A DNA stretch of 41,172 nt. Origin: Lachnospiraceae bacterium (lineage in GTDB: Bacteria; Bacillota; Clostridia; Lachnospirales; Lachnospiraceae). Numbering within the stretch: the first letter of the stretch is position 1; each line of letters begins with the position of its first letter. Under the pieces are notes generated by a model. The model searched no databases and was not told where the DNA came from. It was given only the letters and a program-made list of their open reading frames with translations. The stretch is taken from the NCBI GenBank assembly GCA_024687205.1, contig JAILES010000050.1, positions 1 to 41,172 of the forward strand, given 5' to 3'. Shown here piece after piece: positions 8,405 to 17,089 of this stretch. The position numbers and the translations under genes were made by a program.

Positions 8405-8851
8405 ATGAAACGCATATCATTTAAAATCTTATTATTATGGAGCCTGATCATGCTGTTTGGTTTATTCGGATGCGGAAAACAGGAAGAGGAGCCGGTGACG
8501 GTCGAAGAAGAAGTGTGTCAATACACCTTCAGGAACCGTGCAGTCGAAGCTGATGTCTGGATCATCCCCGATACGGAGGCAAACAGGAAAACTACTGTGT
8601 GGGGAAGCGCAACGGTAAAGGGCAGCCGGCCTGATACGGACAGTCCCATAGATCCGGAAGATTCCGACAAATATCTCTTCCGCATGATCGACAGCAGCAA
8701 GATGTATTATTCTGCCGATGCCATCGAGATCCCCGAAAACGGTATCATTGAGATACGCAGTAAAGAAAACAGCATGGAAGCCGAACTCGAAGTCTTTGAC
8801 GAGAACGGCGATTCGCGGGCTGTCTATGAAGTGTTCAAAGCAAGGCTGTGA
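8405..8851 (+). CDS. small lipoprotein of unknown function
   Basis: This 148-residue protein begins at the ATG at 8405. A frame extension to 8369 would place the start upstream of the -10 box and lacks a ribosome binding site. The signal ends in lipobox LFGC (Cys23), followed by an acidic linker and a short, probably beta-rich domain (WIIPDTEANRKTTVWGSATV, MYYSADAIEIPENGIIEIRS). No family is recognised. It is the only plus-strand gene among minus-strand signalling operons. Its stop codon directly abuts the stop codon of the convergent BMP lipoprotein gene. Confidence 0.75.
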   Translation: MKRISFKILLLWSLIMLFGLFGCGKQEEEPVTVEEEVCQYTFRNRAVEADVWIIPDTEANRKTTVWGSATVKGSRPDTDSPIDPEDSDKYLFRMIDSSKMYYSADAIEIPENGIIEIRSKENSMEAELEVFDENGDSRAVYEVFKARL

Positions 8852-10048
8852 TTATTCCAGGACGGTTACCACATCATCAAGAATATAGTTGAATAAAGGA
8901 TAGGAAGTATTCTCGTTTTCTTTATAACCATCCCGCAGATCTATGGTATCCGTGGGATCATCAGCATTGACACCCGTGTAATTACCCCGGAACACAAAGT
9001 CGATACTGTCACGTTTAAATAATTCTATTGCATTGTTCATGGCCTGCTCGGTACCCGGAGCCATAACCTGCTGGTTGTAATCCAGCATTTCCACCCAGCC
9101 GTACTGGAAACCGGCAGACGCATCGGTTCCGTGTATACGGGCCTGTACCACGGACTCTATACTCTTTTCGCTCATGACCGCATCAGTGGCTGCAAGAACA
9201 TAAGGTTCCCAGCAGACTCTCGCGGTTATTATGGAAGTTGAAGGCGCCACTTCTGACATGCTCTGGCACCAGCCGACGAAATATACACTCTTCTTTGCTT
9301 CGGAAGCTTCTTCACAGGCTATGGCCGGCCCGATGGTATCGGTATGCTGGGTAATGATAACACAGCCGTCATCGATCAGCTTTTCTGCCACGGCTTTTTC
9401 TCTTGCATAGCTGCCCCATGTCCCGGTATAGCCGACGCACAGCTTTGTCGTAGGTGCAACCGAACGGGCTCCCAGCAGGAAAGCCGTGAAGCCGGAGGTC
9501 AGCTCCGAAGTCTGAAAAGCGGCAACGAAGCCTATCTTAGCCTGATCCTCAGTGATGATGCCCTCTGAGATCAGCTGCTTTATCTTCATTCCTGCGGCGA
9601 TGCCGCTGACATAACGTGCCTGATAAGCCTCACCTTTAAAGGTATGATAATTGTCAGGAACTGTCTGGCCGTACATATCCATATAGGAAGTCTGGCAGAA
9701 CTGTATATTCGGATATTCGGGAGCAAGCTGCGGTACGAGATCGCTGTACCCGTTGAAAAATATGATATTGCAGCCCGCATCGGCCAGCTCTCTTAAGGGC
9801 TCTTCTATCTCGCTGTCCAGCACGTTGCTGTGGCTCATCACCTCGATCTTCTCACCGTATTTCTCTTCCAGCGCATCCTTTGCCAGAGCGAAATTGTAGG
9901 TGTAGGGCGTGCTCTCATCATTGTCGTAAATGAAACCGACCTTAATATGATCCATGCCCCCGGCAAGGTTCATCAGTTTGAAACAGCCGGTCGTTACCAG
10001 CAGAACAGCCAGACAGGTAAGCGCAGTTGTTATATATACACGTTTCAT
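8852..10048 (-). CDS. BMP-family (Med/PnrA-like) substrate-binding lipoprotein
   Basis: This 398-residue lipoprotein has lipobox VTTGC (Cys22). Family features include KVGFIYDNDESTPYTYN at the start of the binding fold, GCNIIFFNGY, a YVSGIAAGMK segment with KIGFVAAFQTSELTSGFTAFLLGAR, and VGWCQSMSEVAPS. The BMP family binds nucleosides (PnrA) or related molecules and usually serves a nucleoside ABC transporter. Here no permease or ATPase is present. Instead its start overlaps by 4 nt (ATGA) the end of the gene for the ECF-S/propeller/HD-GYP protein. It is therefore probably the ligand-binding part of that sensor (inference). Confidence 0.9.
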   Translation of the reverse strand: MKRVYITTALTCLAVLLVTTGCFKLMNLAGGMDHIKVGFIYDNDESTPYTYNFALAKDALEEKYGEKIEVMSHSNVLDSEIEEPLRELADAGCNIIFFNGYSDLVPQLAPEYPNIQFCQTSYMDMYGQTVPDNYHTFKGEAYQARYVSGIAAGMKIKQLISEGIITEDQAKIGFVAAFQTSELTSGFTAFLLGARSVAPTTKLCVGYTGTWGSYAREKAVAEKLIDDGCVIITQHTDTIGPAIACEEASEAKKSVYFVGWCQSMSEVAPSTSIITARVCWEPYVLAATDAVMSEKSIESVVQARIHGTDASAGFQYGWVEMLDYNQQVMAPGTEQAMNNAIELFKRDSIDFVFRGNYTGVNADDPTDTIDLRDGYKENENTSYPLFNYILDDVVTVLE

Positions 10049-13000
10049 TCTTCGGTTCCTTTCTTTTCTTCGGAAACCTTGTCATCTGCCGCCTTATCTT
10101 CGGAGGCTTTGTCCTTCATCTCTGAAGCCTGTATCTTCTTATCTTCTTCAACGCGGCGCCTCAGTTCTGCCTGGGCTTCCTGATCGGCCTGCTGTATCTC
10201 CGCACGTTTCTGTGCGTAGAGTTCTTCCAGATTGATGATGCCTTTATCTATCAGACGCATGAAGGCATCGAGGGCATCCGGATCGAACTGTGTGCCACGC
10301 CCGCGCTGCATCTCGGTCATAACGTAATCCGTATCCATATGGTTACGGTATACACGGTTGGAAGTCATGGCATCGAAAGCATCGGCCACACCGATGATAC
10401 GTCCGAAGAGAGGTATATCCTCGCCTTTGAGTCCGTCGGGATAACCCTTTCCGTCATAACGTTCATGATGATAACGTGTGCCGTCCACAACGTGATCCAC
10501 CAGTGTGAAATCCTTGAGTATCTCGGCACCGCGCAGCACATGGGATTTCATCTGTACATATTCTTCATCCGTCAGACGTCCCACTTTATTGAGCACGCTG
10601 TCGGGAACGCCTATCTTTCCTATATCGTGCATCTGTGCGGCATTACGCAGGCTGGCAAGATTTTTACGCCTGTTCCACCAGGGGAAGCAGTTCATCTCTC
10701 TCGCTATGAGCTCGGAATACTCCGCCACACGCATGGAGTGCTGGTGTGTACGCACGTCCTTGGCATCGACTGCGTTTGCGATAGCCATGACCGTCATGTT
10801 TGCCATGTTCAACTTTATCTGCTGGTTGTTGATCTGTCGCTGTACCACCAGCCAGGTGAACCAGATGATGACCAGAGCTAAGAGCATCAGCATGTATATC
10901 ACGAAAGGACGCTGTTCATAGAATTCGCCTTCCGCTATGATATCAAACTTCCTTTCCTCCAGGATCTTTTCACCGGCGCTGTCAAGAATTGCCAGATGGA
11001 AGACATAGCTGCCTGCAGGCAGATTGACATAGATGATACTGTTCAGGTTGCCCTGGGGGATTATAGTCCACAGGTTATCGTAGCCTTCAAGATAGTAACC
11101 AACGTTGGGTTCCTGTATCGTATAGTTCAGTATCTCGGGAGCAAGTTCCACGCGGCTCACGCCCTGCTTTACCGTGATGGCACCGGAACGTACCGGGGGC
11201 TGGAGCACACCGTCAAGACGTACGGAAACCAGCTGCATACGGTAGGAGCGGACATCACTGTTGTATTTCTCCACATCTATGACGTAGACACCCGTATCAC
11301 AGGGCAGGAAGAGTTCACCGTTACCGTTGTAATAATTCCAGGAATTGGCTGTAAGCGAAGTAGCGAGGCCGCGTCTTGCATCCAGAAGTTCCCAGGCCAT
11401 ATCGCCGCCGGCCACCAGTTCATCACGCTCCACCACATAGATACCCGCACTGGACATGACGAAAAGTGTATTCTCATCTTTGACCCAGATATCATAGTTG
11501 TTGAAATAAGGGAAGTTTTCCAGTATGCGGATGGAACCGTCCGCATCCAGATAACAGAGGCTGTTGCTGGTAACTATGAACACGCCGTCGGATTTCGGAT
11601 CTGAAATAGTACGCAGTATGACACCGCTGGAAAGACCGTCATCGCGGGTCAGCATGCGCTGAACCACGCCATCCTTTATCACCGCTATGCCGTCGCCGTC
11701 GGTGCCGGCAAGTATGGTACCGTCGGTGCGTTCGGTGGCGGTCAGTATCATGGAATTGATCAGGCCGTCCTCATGCCCTATCGTACGTTCCACCTTGTGA
11801 TCTTTGATATAACTGATACCCGTATCTCCGGCTGCAAGTATGGTACCGTCCGAAAGGCCGGTCACTATACGTGCACGGTCACCGAAGCTGCCGTTTTCGG
11901 TATTGTATGCCCATTGCTGACCGGTGGGAGAGTATTCAAGCAGACCACTGCCGTAGGTACATATCCACAGATGGTCATTGGCATCCACGTACATGCAGCG
12001 TATACGCTTGCCCGAGAGTTCTTCGGTAAGAGAATTTACGATACTCTTGCGGCAGGATTTATCCACCACATCAAGTCCCTTATCGGTACCTATGTAATAA
12101 CACTTGTTCCAGAAAACGATGGTATTGACCACGCGGCGTTCCATGCCGATGGCGCCGTAGACATCATTGAAAGGAGACTTGGCCAGACGCAGCAGTCCCA
12201 GTCTTGATGAGGTGAACCAGAGGTTGCCCTGATAGTCATAGAGCATGTTGTCTATGGAATTGTTGAAATCATTTGTATTCAGAGTGTGGTAACCGTCCCT
12301 GTCCACATAGGAAATACCGCTGTCGGTGGAAATAAAGAGGGTGCCGTCACTTAAGTAGTCCAGATTGTTGATGCTGTTCACGCCTTCGCAGGTCAGGGTG
12401 TCAAGCATCGTGATACCGGAAATATCATAACTGTAAATATTGTTGGTGGTGGAACCCACCATCAGTGTCCCGTCGGGTGCAAAAGCACAGCAGTTGTACA
12501 CTTCATGTTCGGAAGAAAGTTCAAGGGTGGCAGTGATCTCCCCGTTATTCAGAAGGAAAAGACGGCCATCGGCTGTTACGACGGCTACATTACCGTTTTC
12601 ATCGGCAGTGATGCTGTCTGCGTAGTTTATTTCGTCCAGCGTTTTTACGGCTTTAAGACCATCGTTCATCATCAGGACCTGCAGACTGGAAGTGGTGCCC
12701 ACATAATAATATCCGTCGGTTGCACGTACGATGCAGCGTACCGAGTTGGAAGGAAGGCCATCCGACTGCTCGACTACATTTACGATCTTCTCACGTATGA
12801 CTATGGAAAGTCCGTTATCGTTGGTACCTATCCACAGACGTCCCTCTTCATCAACGTAGAGGCAGTTCACGTTTTTGACTGATTCATAATTATCGATCCA
12901 GCGGAATTCGCGGCCGTTATATCTGTATAAGCCTGCATAGGTACCGATCCAGAGTACACCGTCATTGGTCTGGGCGATGTCATTGGCTTCACCGCAGGGC

Positions 13001-13701
13001 AGACCGTTGTTGCTGCTGTAGACGCTCTGGACATAATCGTTATAATCGGTGGGTTCCGAAGTATCTTCCTCTGCGGAAACCGGCAGAGACATAAAGACTG
13101 AAAGCAGTATGAACATAAGGCCGGCGGCTGCTGCGGTACCGTTCTTTTCTACCCTGCTGCTGTTTCTTGTACGGCGTATCAGTATGATGATATATACTGC
13201 AGCGATGGTGAGTACTTTGTCGGCAAACTCGATGGAGAGTTGTCCTATAAAAGTACAGAGGAAAGGCTGCCAGTTCCTGCTTAAGAGGTAATCGATCACG
13301 CCGTCACCCCACTTGTTACCGGTATAGCCGCCGTCAAAAACTATATCTATCGGAACGGAAACTATAAGAGCAGTGAACATTGCAAGAGTTGCAGCCACCA
13401 TGAAACCGTAAAAACGGTCAAACCATTTACGTTTGGCCGCGACACCTACTATGATACCGAGTGCGATGCTTGTGATGGAATAAGCCGCCGAAAGACTGCT
13501 GACGACACAATATGCAAGATTGCCGGTAAGACCTACCATAGCTCCGCAAATGGGACCGGCCACATAGGCAGCGAGGGCGGTGCCGAAGGAATCACACCAC
13601 AGCGGCAGTTCCAGCCGGACTGCCACAAGTCTTCCGAAGGTGTTAAGGCATATACATAACGCGATAAAAGCTATGATCTGCCACGTTTTCCAGTTTTTCA
13701 T
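10045..13701 (-). CDS. ECF-S-like / Reg_prop propeller / Y_Y_Y / HD-GYP fusion sensor-phosphodiesterase
   Basis: This protein has 1218 residues. Residues 1-180 form about six membrane helices resembling an ECF-transporter S component (SFGTALAAYVAGPICGAMVGLTGNL is split here across the typical S-component pore region). Residues 190-212 look like a signal peptide left inside the protein (LMFILLSVFMSLPVSAEE). Residues about 225-850 are two-component-regulator propeller repeats (DGVLWIGTYAGLYRYNG, GRLWIGTNDNGL, GNLWFTSSRLGLL). A Y_Y_Y domain (about 860-920) and a membrane helix (about 932-955) follow. The HD-GYP domain (about 965-1155) has HDIGKIGVP (His1025-Asp1026) and HHERYDGKGYP (His1078-His1079), an intact phosphodiesterase signature for c-di-GMP. 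The tail (1160-1218) is charged and probably coiled. Reg_prop proteins normally carry histidine kinases or GGDEF domains, so the output here is unusual. Confidence 0.92.
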   Translation of the reverse strand: MKNWKTWQIIAFIALCICLNTFGRLVAVRLELPLWCDSFGTALAAYVAGPICGAMVGLTGNLAYCVVSSLSAAYSITSIALGIIVGVAAKRKWFDRFYGFMVAATLAMFTALIVSVPIDIVFDGGYTGNKWGDGVIDYLLSRNWQPFLCTFIGQLSIEFADKVLTIAAVYIIILIRRTRNSSRVEKNGTAAAAGLMFILLSVFMSLPVSAEEDTSEPTDYNDYVQSVYSSNNGLPCGEANDIAQTNDGVLWIGTYAGLYRYNGREFRWIDNYESVKNVNCLYVDEEGRLWIGTNDNGLSIVIREKIVNVVEQSDGLPSNSVRCIVRATDGYYYVGTTSSLQVLMMNDGLKAVKTLDEINYADSITADENGNVAVVTADGRLFLLNNGEITATLELSSEHEVYNCCAFAPDGTLMVGSTTNNIYSYDISGITMLDTLTCEGVNSINNLDYLSDGTLFISTDSGISYVDRDGYHTLNTNDFNNSIDNMLYDYQGNLWFTSSRLGLLRLAKSPFNDVYGAIGMERRVVNTIVFWNKCYYIGTDKGLDVVDKSCRKSIVNSLTEELSGKRIRCMYVDANDHLWICTYGSGLLEYSPTGQQWAYNTENGSFGDRARIVTGLSDGTILAAGDTGISYIKDHKVERTIGHEDGLINSMILTATERTDGTILAGTDGDGIAVIKDGVVQRMLTRDDGLSSGVILRTISDPKSDGVFIVTSNSLCYLDADGSIRILENFPYFNNYDIWVKDENTLFVMSSAGIYVVERDELVAGGDMAWELLDARRGLATSLTANSWNYYNGNGELFLPCDTGVYVIDVEKYNSDVRSYRMQLVSVRLDGVLQPPVRSGAITVKQGVSRVELAPEILNYTIQEPNVGYYLEGYDNLWTIIPQGNLNSIIYVNLPAGSYVFHLAILDSAGEKILEERKFDIIAEGEFYEQRPFVIYMLMLLALVIIWFTWLVVQRQINNQQIKLNMANMTVMAIANAVDAKDVRTHQHSMRVAEYSELIAREMNCFPWWNRRKNLASLRNAAQMHDIGKIGVPDSVLNKVGRLTDEEYVQMKSHVLRGAEILKDFTLVDHVVDGTRYHHERYDGKGYPDGLKGEDIPLFGRIIGVADAFDAMTSNRVYRNHMDTDYVMTEMQRGRGTQFDPDALDAFMRLIDKGIINLEELYAQKRAEIQQADQEAQAELRRRVEEDKKIQASEMKDKASEDKAADDKVSEEKKGTEE

Positions 13702-13737
13702 CAGTATGATCTCCTCCGCACATCATGCAGCACAGGT

Positions 13738-14445
13738 TTATTTAGGCCTTGCGAGATAATAGCCCTGGAAAAGATCTGCACCTATGGAAAGCATATGATC
13801 AAATTCTTCCTTGGTCTCTATGCCTTCGGCAACTACCTTTATGCCTTTCTCGTGCATGAGCTCTATGCTCTTTTTGCAGTTCTCCTGCTTCCCGGGATCA
13901 CTGTCCACTCCGGAGATCAGCGATCTGTCAAGCTTTACGATATCGGGCTTCAGGAAATCCACCTTATCCATGTCATTTATGCCGCTTCCGTAATCATCAA
14001 GCGAGAACAGGTTATCCATGAATCTCACCGATTCGTTCTTGATCTTCCAGTGATCAAAAGAGAAATAAGGATACTCAAGTATTTCGACGATCATCCTTCC
14101 CCTTATCTCTTCTCCGAAATAATCCAGGAAAACATCCGCTTCTTCCTGCTTGATACAGTCGGAAGGGAAAGAATTGATAGCCACTCTTTCCGTATATCCC
14201 CTGAGAAAATATGCCTGCATCGCACCGAAGAAAGTAGCTACTTCAATAACATGGAGCTTATCGGCTCCCTGATACTTTGCTATCAGATCGGTGACTGTCA
14301 GGTTCTTCGGACGCATGAGGGCTTCCCATGCATAGACGGTCTTTTTATCTTTTTCGAATATAGGCTGGAATACATAATCAATGGACAGTTCCCTTAACGC
14401 ATCCAGTATATCTTCCGATAATTTAAGATGATCGAAATAAATCAT
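13738..14445 (-). CDS. EAL-domain c-di-GMP phosphodiesterase
   Basis: This 235-residue protein is a stand-alone EAL domain without membrane segments. Catalytic motifs are present in order: EAL (residues 41-43, in WEALMRP), the Asn in AINSFPS, the Glu in VEILEY, the loop-6 Asp pair in LDDYGSG, the Lys in VKLDRS, the Glu in AEGIET and QGYYLARP at the C-terminus. It should linearise c-di-GMP to pGpG in the cytoplasm. TATGAGGAG precedes the ATG. It is the first gene of a three-gene operon, 36 nt before the HD-GYP fusion, pairing two unrelated c-di-GMP hydrolases. Confidence 0.92.
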   Translation of the reverse strand: MIYFDHLKLSEDILDALRELSIDYVFQPIFEKDKKTVYAWEALMRPKNLTVTDLIAKYQGADKLHVIEVATFFGAMQAYFLRGYTERVAINSFPSDCIKQEEADVFLDYFGEEIRGRMIVEILEYPYFSFDHWKIKNESVRFMDNLFSLDDYGSGINDMDKVDFLKPDIVKLDRSLISGVDSDPGKQENCKKSIELMHEKGIKVVAEGIETKEEFDHMLSIGADLFQGYYLARPK

Positions 14446-14481
14446 GTGAAACTCCTCATATGTTCACAAAATAATTAATAT

Positions 14482-14490
14482 ATTATACCA
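14482..14490 (-). promoter_or_regulatory. extended -10 promoter of the EAL / HD-GYP / BMP operon
   Basis: The minus strand reads TGGTATAAT, a full extended -10, 37 nt before the EAL start codon. The -35 region (ATTCAA at 17 bp) is weak. It lies in the 83-nt gap after the methyltransferase gene and makes the EAL gene the promoter-proximal member. Confidence 0.65.
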
Positions 14491-14528
14491 TCTTTTCGGG
14501 ATTTTGAATACCCTGTAAGCTTTCCGCC

Positions 14529-15173
14529 TCAGCGCGCTCTTAAGCACACCCTGTAAAGCCGCTTCTCCAGCTTGTATCTGCTCATTATCTCTTCCTTAAG
14601 ATATTCGATCTCAAAATCTTTGAAGAAATAACGTATATCCTCCTCGTTAAAAAAGCGCTTGGTGGTACCGGCTGAGCTCACGTACAGATGCGGTTCCAGT
14701 TCCCTTCCGCAGCCCGCGCCGTGGTTCACGTCATTAACGGAGTTCACCCTGAGTATCAGATGTCCTCCGGGCTTCAGCACTCTTTTTATCTCCGCGATGA
14801 CTGCATGGGTATCCGTTTCGCTGAAATAATGAAGGCACAGGTCTGCGATGACCAGCTCGTAAGCATGATCTTCGAAAGGCAGCCCCTCCAGCATGTTGAA
14901 ACACTTTGCTTCCAGCACCTCGGGAAAATTCTTCTTTATATTCGCAATGGCATTCTCCGACAGATCACAGCTTATGACCTGTTTGCCTTTTTCTATAAGG
15001 TAAAGTGTATCGTTGCCTGTACCGCAGCCAAGATCCAGCACCGGGGTTTTGCAGCCTTCGATGATATCATCAAATAACTCAAGCCAGTCATCGGTGGGAA
15101 TTGCATCCCTTTCAATTGGCTTGTGCACGCCGTTCCAGTATTCAAGAGCTTTTTCAAGAAATTCCTTTTCCAT
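14529..15173 (-). CDS. class I SAM-dependent methyltransferase
   Basis: This 214-residue protein has motif I VLDLGCGTGND (about 46-56), a motif II acidic region ISCDLSENAI, ADLCLHYF and the post-motif segment RVLKPGGHLILRVNS. These belong to Methyltransf_11/25-type enzymes acting on small molecules or proteins; the substrate cannot be told. The ribosome binding site is weak (ACGGA). The start is 13 nt after the stop of the LRR lipoprotein, so it is probably expressed with it. Confidence 0.85.
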   Translation of the reverse strand: MEKEFLEKALEYWNGVHKPIERDAIPTDDWLELFDDIIEGCKTPVLDLGCGTGNDTLYLIEKGKQVISCDLSENAIANIKKNFPEVLEAKCFNMLEGLPFEDHAYELVIADLCLHYFSETDTHAVIAEIKRVLKPGGHLILRVNSVNDVNHGAGCGRELEPHLYVSSAGTTKRFFNEEDIRYFFKDFEIEYLKEEIMSRYKLEKRLYRVCLRAR

Positions 15174-15186
15174 TTTTTTCCGTACA

Positions 15187-17088
15187 TCACTTGCTTATGA
15201 ACAGGCTTTCTTCCGAACCCGTATGGAAGACAACTTCTTCACTGCTGCCGTCTTCCTTCTCTATCACTGCATGCAGCTGATCGTCATGATTGTAGCCGAC
15301 CTTATATTTCAGTTCTTTTACCCAGCCTGTGCGGCAATAGAAGCCGTCGGTCCCCACCACCTGCTCATCCTCATCATAGGCGTTGGGATCTGCATAATAA
15401 GGAAGGCTCTGTATCTCCCTGCCGTTGATGCTCACATTCAGAATGCTCCCGTCAAAGAGCAGCACCACGTCGGCATAATATCCGTTTCCCCTATAATCGC
15501 AACCCGTAAGTGACTGGGTCCAGTAATAGGGCGTATCCTTTGATTCTTCCATAGCTGAGCCTGACGTCTGTCCCGGTGCAGACCCGGCAGCTTCCTGTTT
15601 CCAGGTATCAAAAAGTCTGACCGCAGCCGCAGGCGCAGACACCGCGCAGCTTTCGGGAAAACTCGGATGCTTTTCGTCCTGCTCGTAATAGTCGGGAACA
15701 GTTCCCGTAAAGACTGCAGAAGTAAGCCCTGTACAATCCCTGAAAGCGTCTTCGCCTATGCCGCAGATATCTTTTCCGAAACTCACCTTGGTGATCAGCG
15801 GACAGGACCTGAAGGCGTTTTCTCCCACATAGGTCAGCTTATCGGGAAGCACTATCTCTCCCTGCAAGGACTTGCATTCCACGAATGCGTTATCCTTGAT
15901 ATGCTTAAGTGTGCTCGGAAAACTCTTTATCGAAGTAATGCCCGAGTATGCAAAGCTATCTGCTCCGATTGATTCCAGGCCTTCGGGCAGCACCAGTTCC
16001 CCGGAAAAGCCCGTATTAGCGAAGGCCCTGTTTCCTACGACCTCGAGGCTTGAAGGCAGTTTCAGTTCGCCTTTCATTCCGCTGCAGCCCGAGAAAGTAT
16101 TGTTACATACATATTTAAAGCCTTCCGGAAGTTTAAGTGAGGTAAATGACGAACAGCTGCTGAAGGCCGAGTTTTCTATCATGGTCACGCTGTCAGGCAG
16201 TTCCAGCTTCCCTGTGAATTTCGTGGATCCGAAGGCATATACTCCTATGGATTCCAGTCCCTCCGGCAGCGTGAGTGTTCCGTCAAAGCCGTCACTGACA
16301 AAGGCCTGCATGCCTATTGACTTCACACCTCCCGGTATCGTAAGATCACCTTTAAAATTCTCACAGCATGAAAACGCCGCCATGGGTATCTCGTTCAGAT
16401 TCTTTGAAAGCGTAAGACTCCCGTCAAAGCCGCACTGTGAAAAAGCATAGTCACCTATAGCGCTGACCGAATCGGGGATAACCAGATCCCCTTTCATATT
16501 TTCGCATTTATAGAAGCCGCATCTTCCTATGGTCTCAAGTCCCTCGGGAAGTTCCAGCGTACCGGTGACACCGCTCAGTTCTTCAAAAGCTTCCTCACCT
16601 ATGGTCTTAAGGGACTTCGAAAGCTTAAGACCGGTAAAGCCCGTACAGTTTTCAAAGGCATAACCTTCAACGACTTCCACTTTATCGGGGATCACCAGTT
16701 CACCTTTAAACTTATCGCAGCCGTAGAAAGCGAACTCGCCGATCTTTTCGAGACTTTCGGGAAGCACCAGTTCACCGCTTAAGTCGTGATTCGAATAAAA
16801 AGCATGAGCCGCCACGGAAGTGATACCTTCGGATATCACGAGTTTATTGATCTTGTAATCGGACCACATAAACTTTTCGGACGTGACCATCTCGCCGCTG
16901 CCTGCGATCGTAAGCGTCTTACTTGATTTATCATAAGTCCAGCTCACACCGTCCCCGCAGGTCCCCGACTCTCCTCTGTTTCTGGTCTTACCGTTATTTG
17001 CGGTATTTGACGAACCGCAGCCGAACAGATTAAAAAGCATAAGCACCCCTATTAATATAAGTGAAAATTTAATGATCCCTGTTTTCAT
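15187..17088 (-). CDS. leucine-rich-repeat (LRR_5, BspA-type) lipoprotein
   Basis: This 633-residue protein has lipobox LFGC (Cys24). After a short domain with a GDGVSWTYD...LTIAGSGEM pattern, residues about 80-480 carry roughly sixteen LRR_5 units. The repeat reads L.LPE.LE.IG..AF..C..F.GEL, as in BspA of Tannerella and many gut Firmicutes adhesins. The C-terminal ~110 residues form a separate beta-type domain of unknown function. It is attached to the outer membrane leaflet and probably contributes to adhesion or surface interaction. The ATG stands 1 nt after the WYL regulator stop codon with no visible ribosome binding site, suggesting translational coupling. Confidence 0.88.
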   Translation of the reverse strand: MKTGIIKFSLILIGVLMLFNLFGCGSSNTANNGKTRNRGESGTCGDGVSWTYDKSSKTLTIAGSGEMVTSEKFMWSDYKINKLVISEGITSVAAHAFYSNHDLSGELVLPESLEKIGEFAFYGCDKFKGELVIPDKVEVVEGYAFENCTGFTGLKLSKSLKTIGEEAFEELSGVTGTLELPEGLETIGRCGFYKCENMKGDLVIPDSVSAIGDYAFSQCGFDGSLTLSKNLNEIPMAAFSCCENFKGDLTIPGGVKSIGMQAFVSDGFDGTLTLPEGLESIGVYAFGSTKFTGKLELPDSVTMIENSAFSSCSSFTSLKLPEGFKYVCNNTFSGCSGMKGELKLPSSLEVVGNRAFANTGFSGELVLPEGLESIGADSFAYSGITSIKSFPSTLKHIKDNAFVECKSLQGEIVLPDKLTYVGENAFRSCPLITKVSFGKDICGIGEDAFRDCTGLTSAVFTGTVPDYYEQDEKHPSFPESCAVSAPAAAVRLFDTWKQEAAGSAPGQTSGSAMEESKDTPYYWTQSLTGCDYRGNGYYADVVLLFDGSILNVSINGREIQSLPYYADPNAYDEDEQVVGTDGFYCRTGWVKELKYKVGYNHDDQLHAVIEKEDGSSEEVVFHTGSEESLFISK

Positions 17089-17089
17089 T

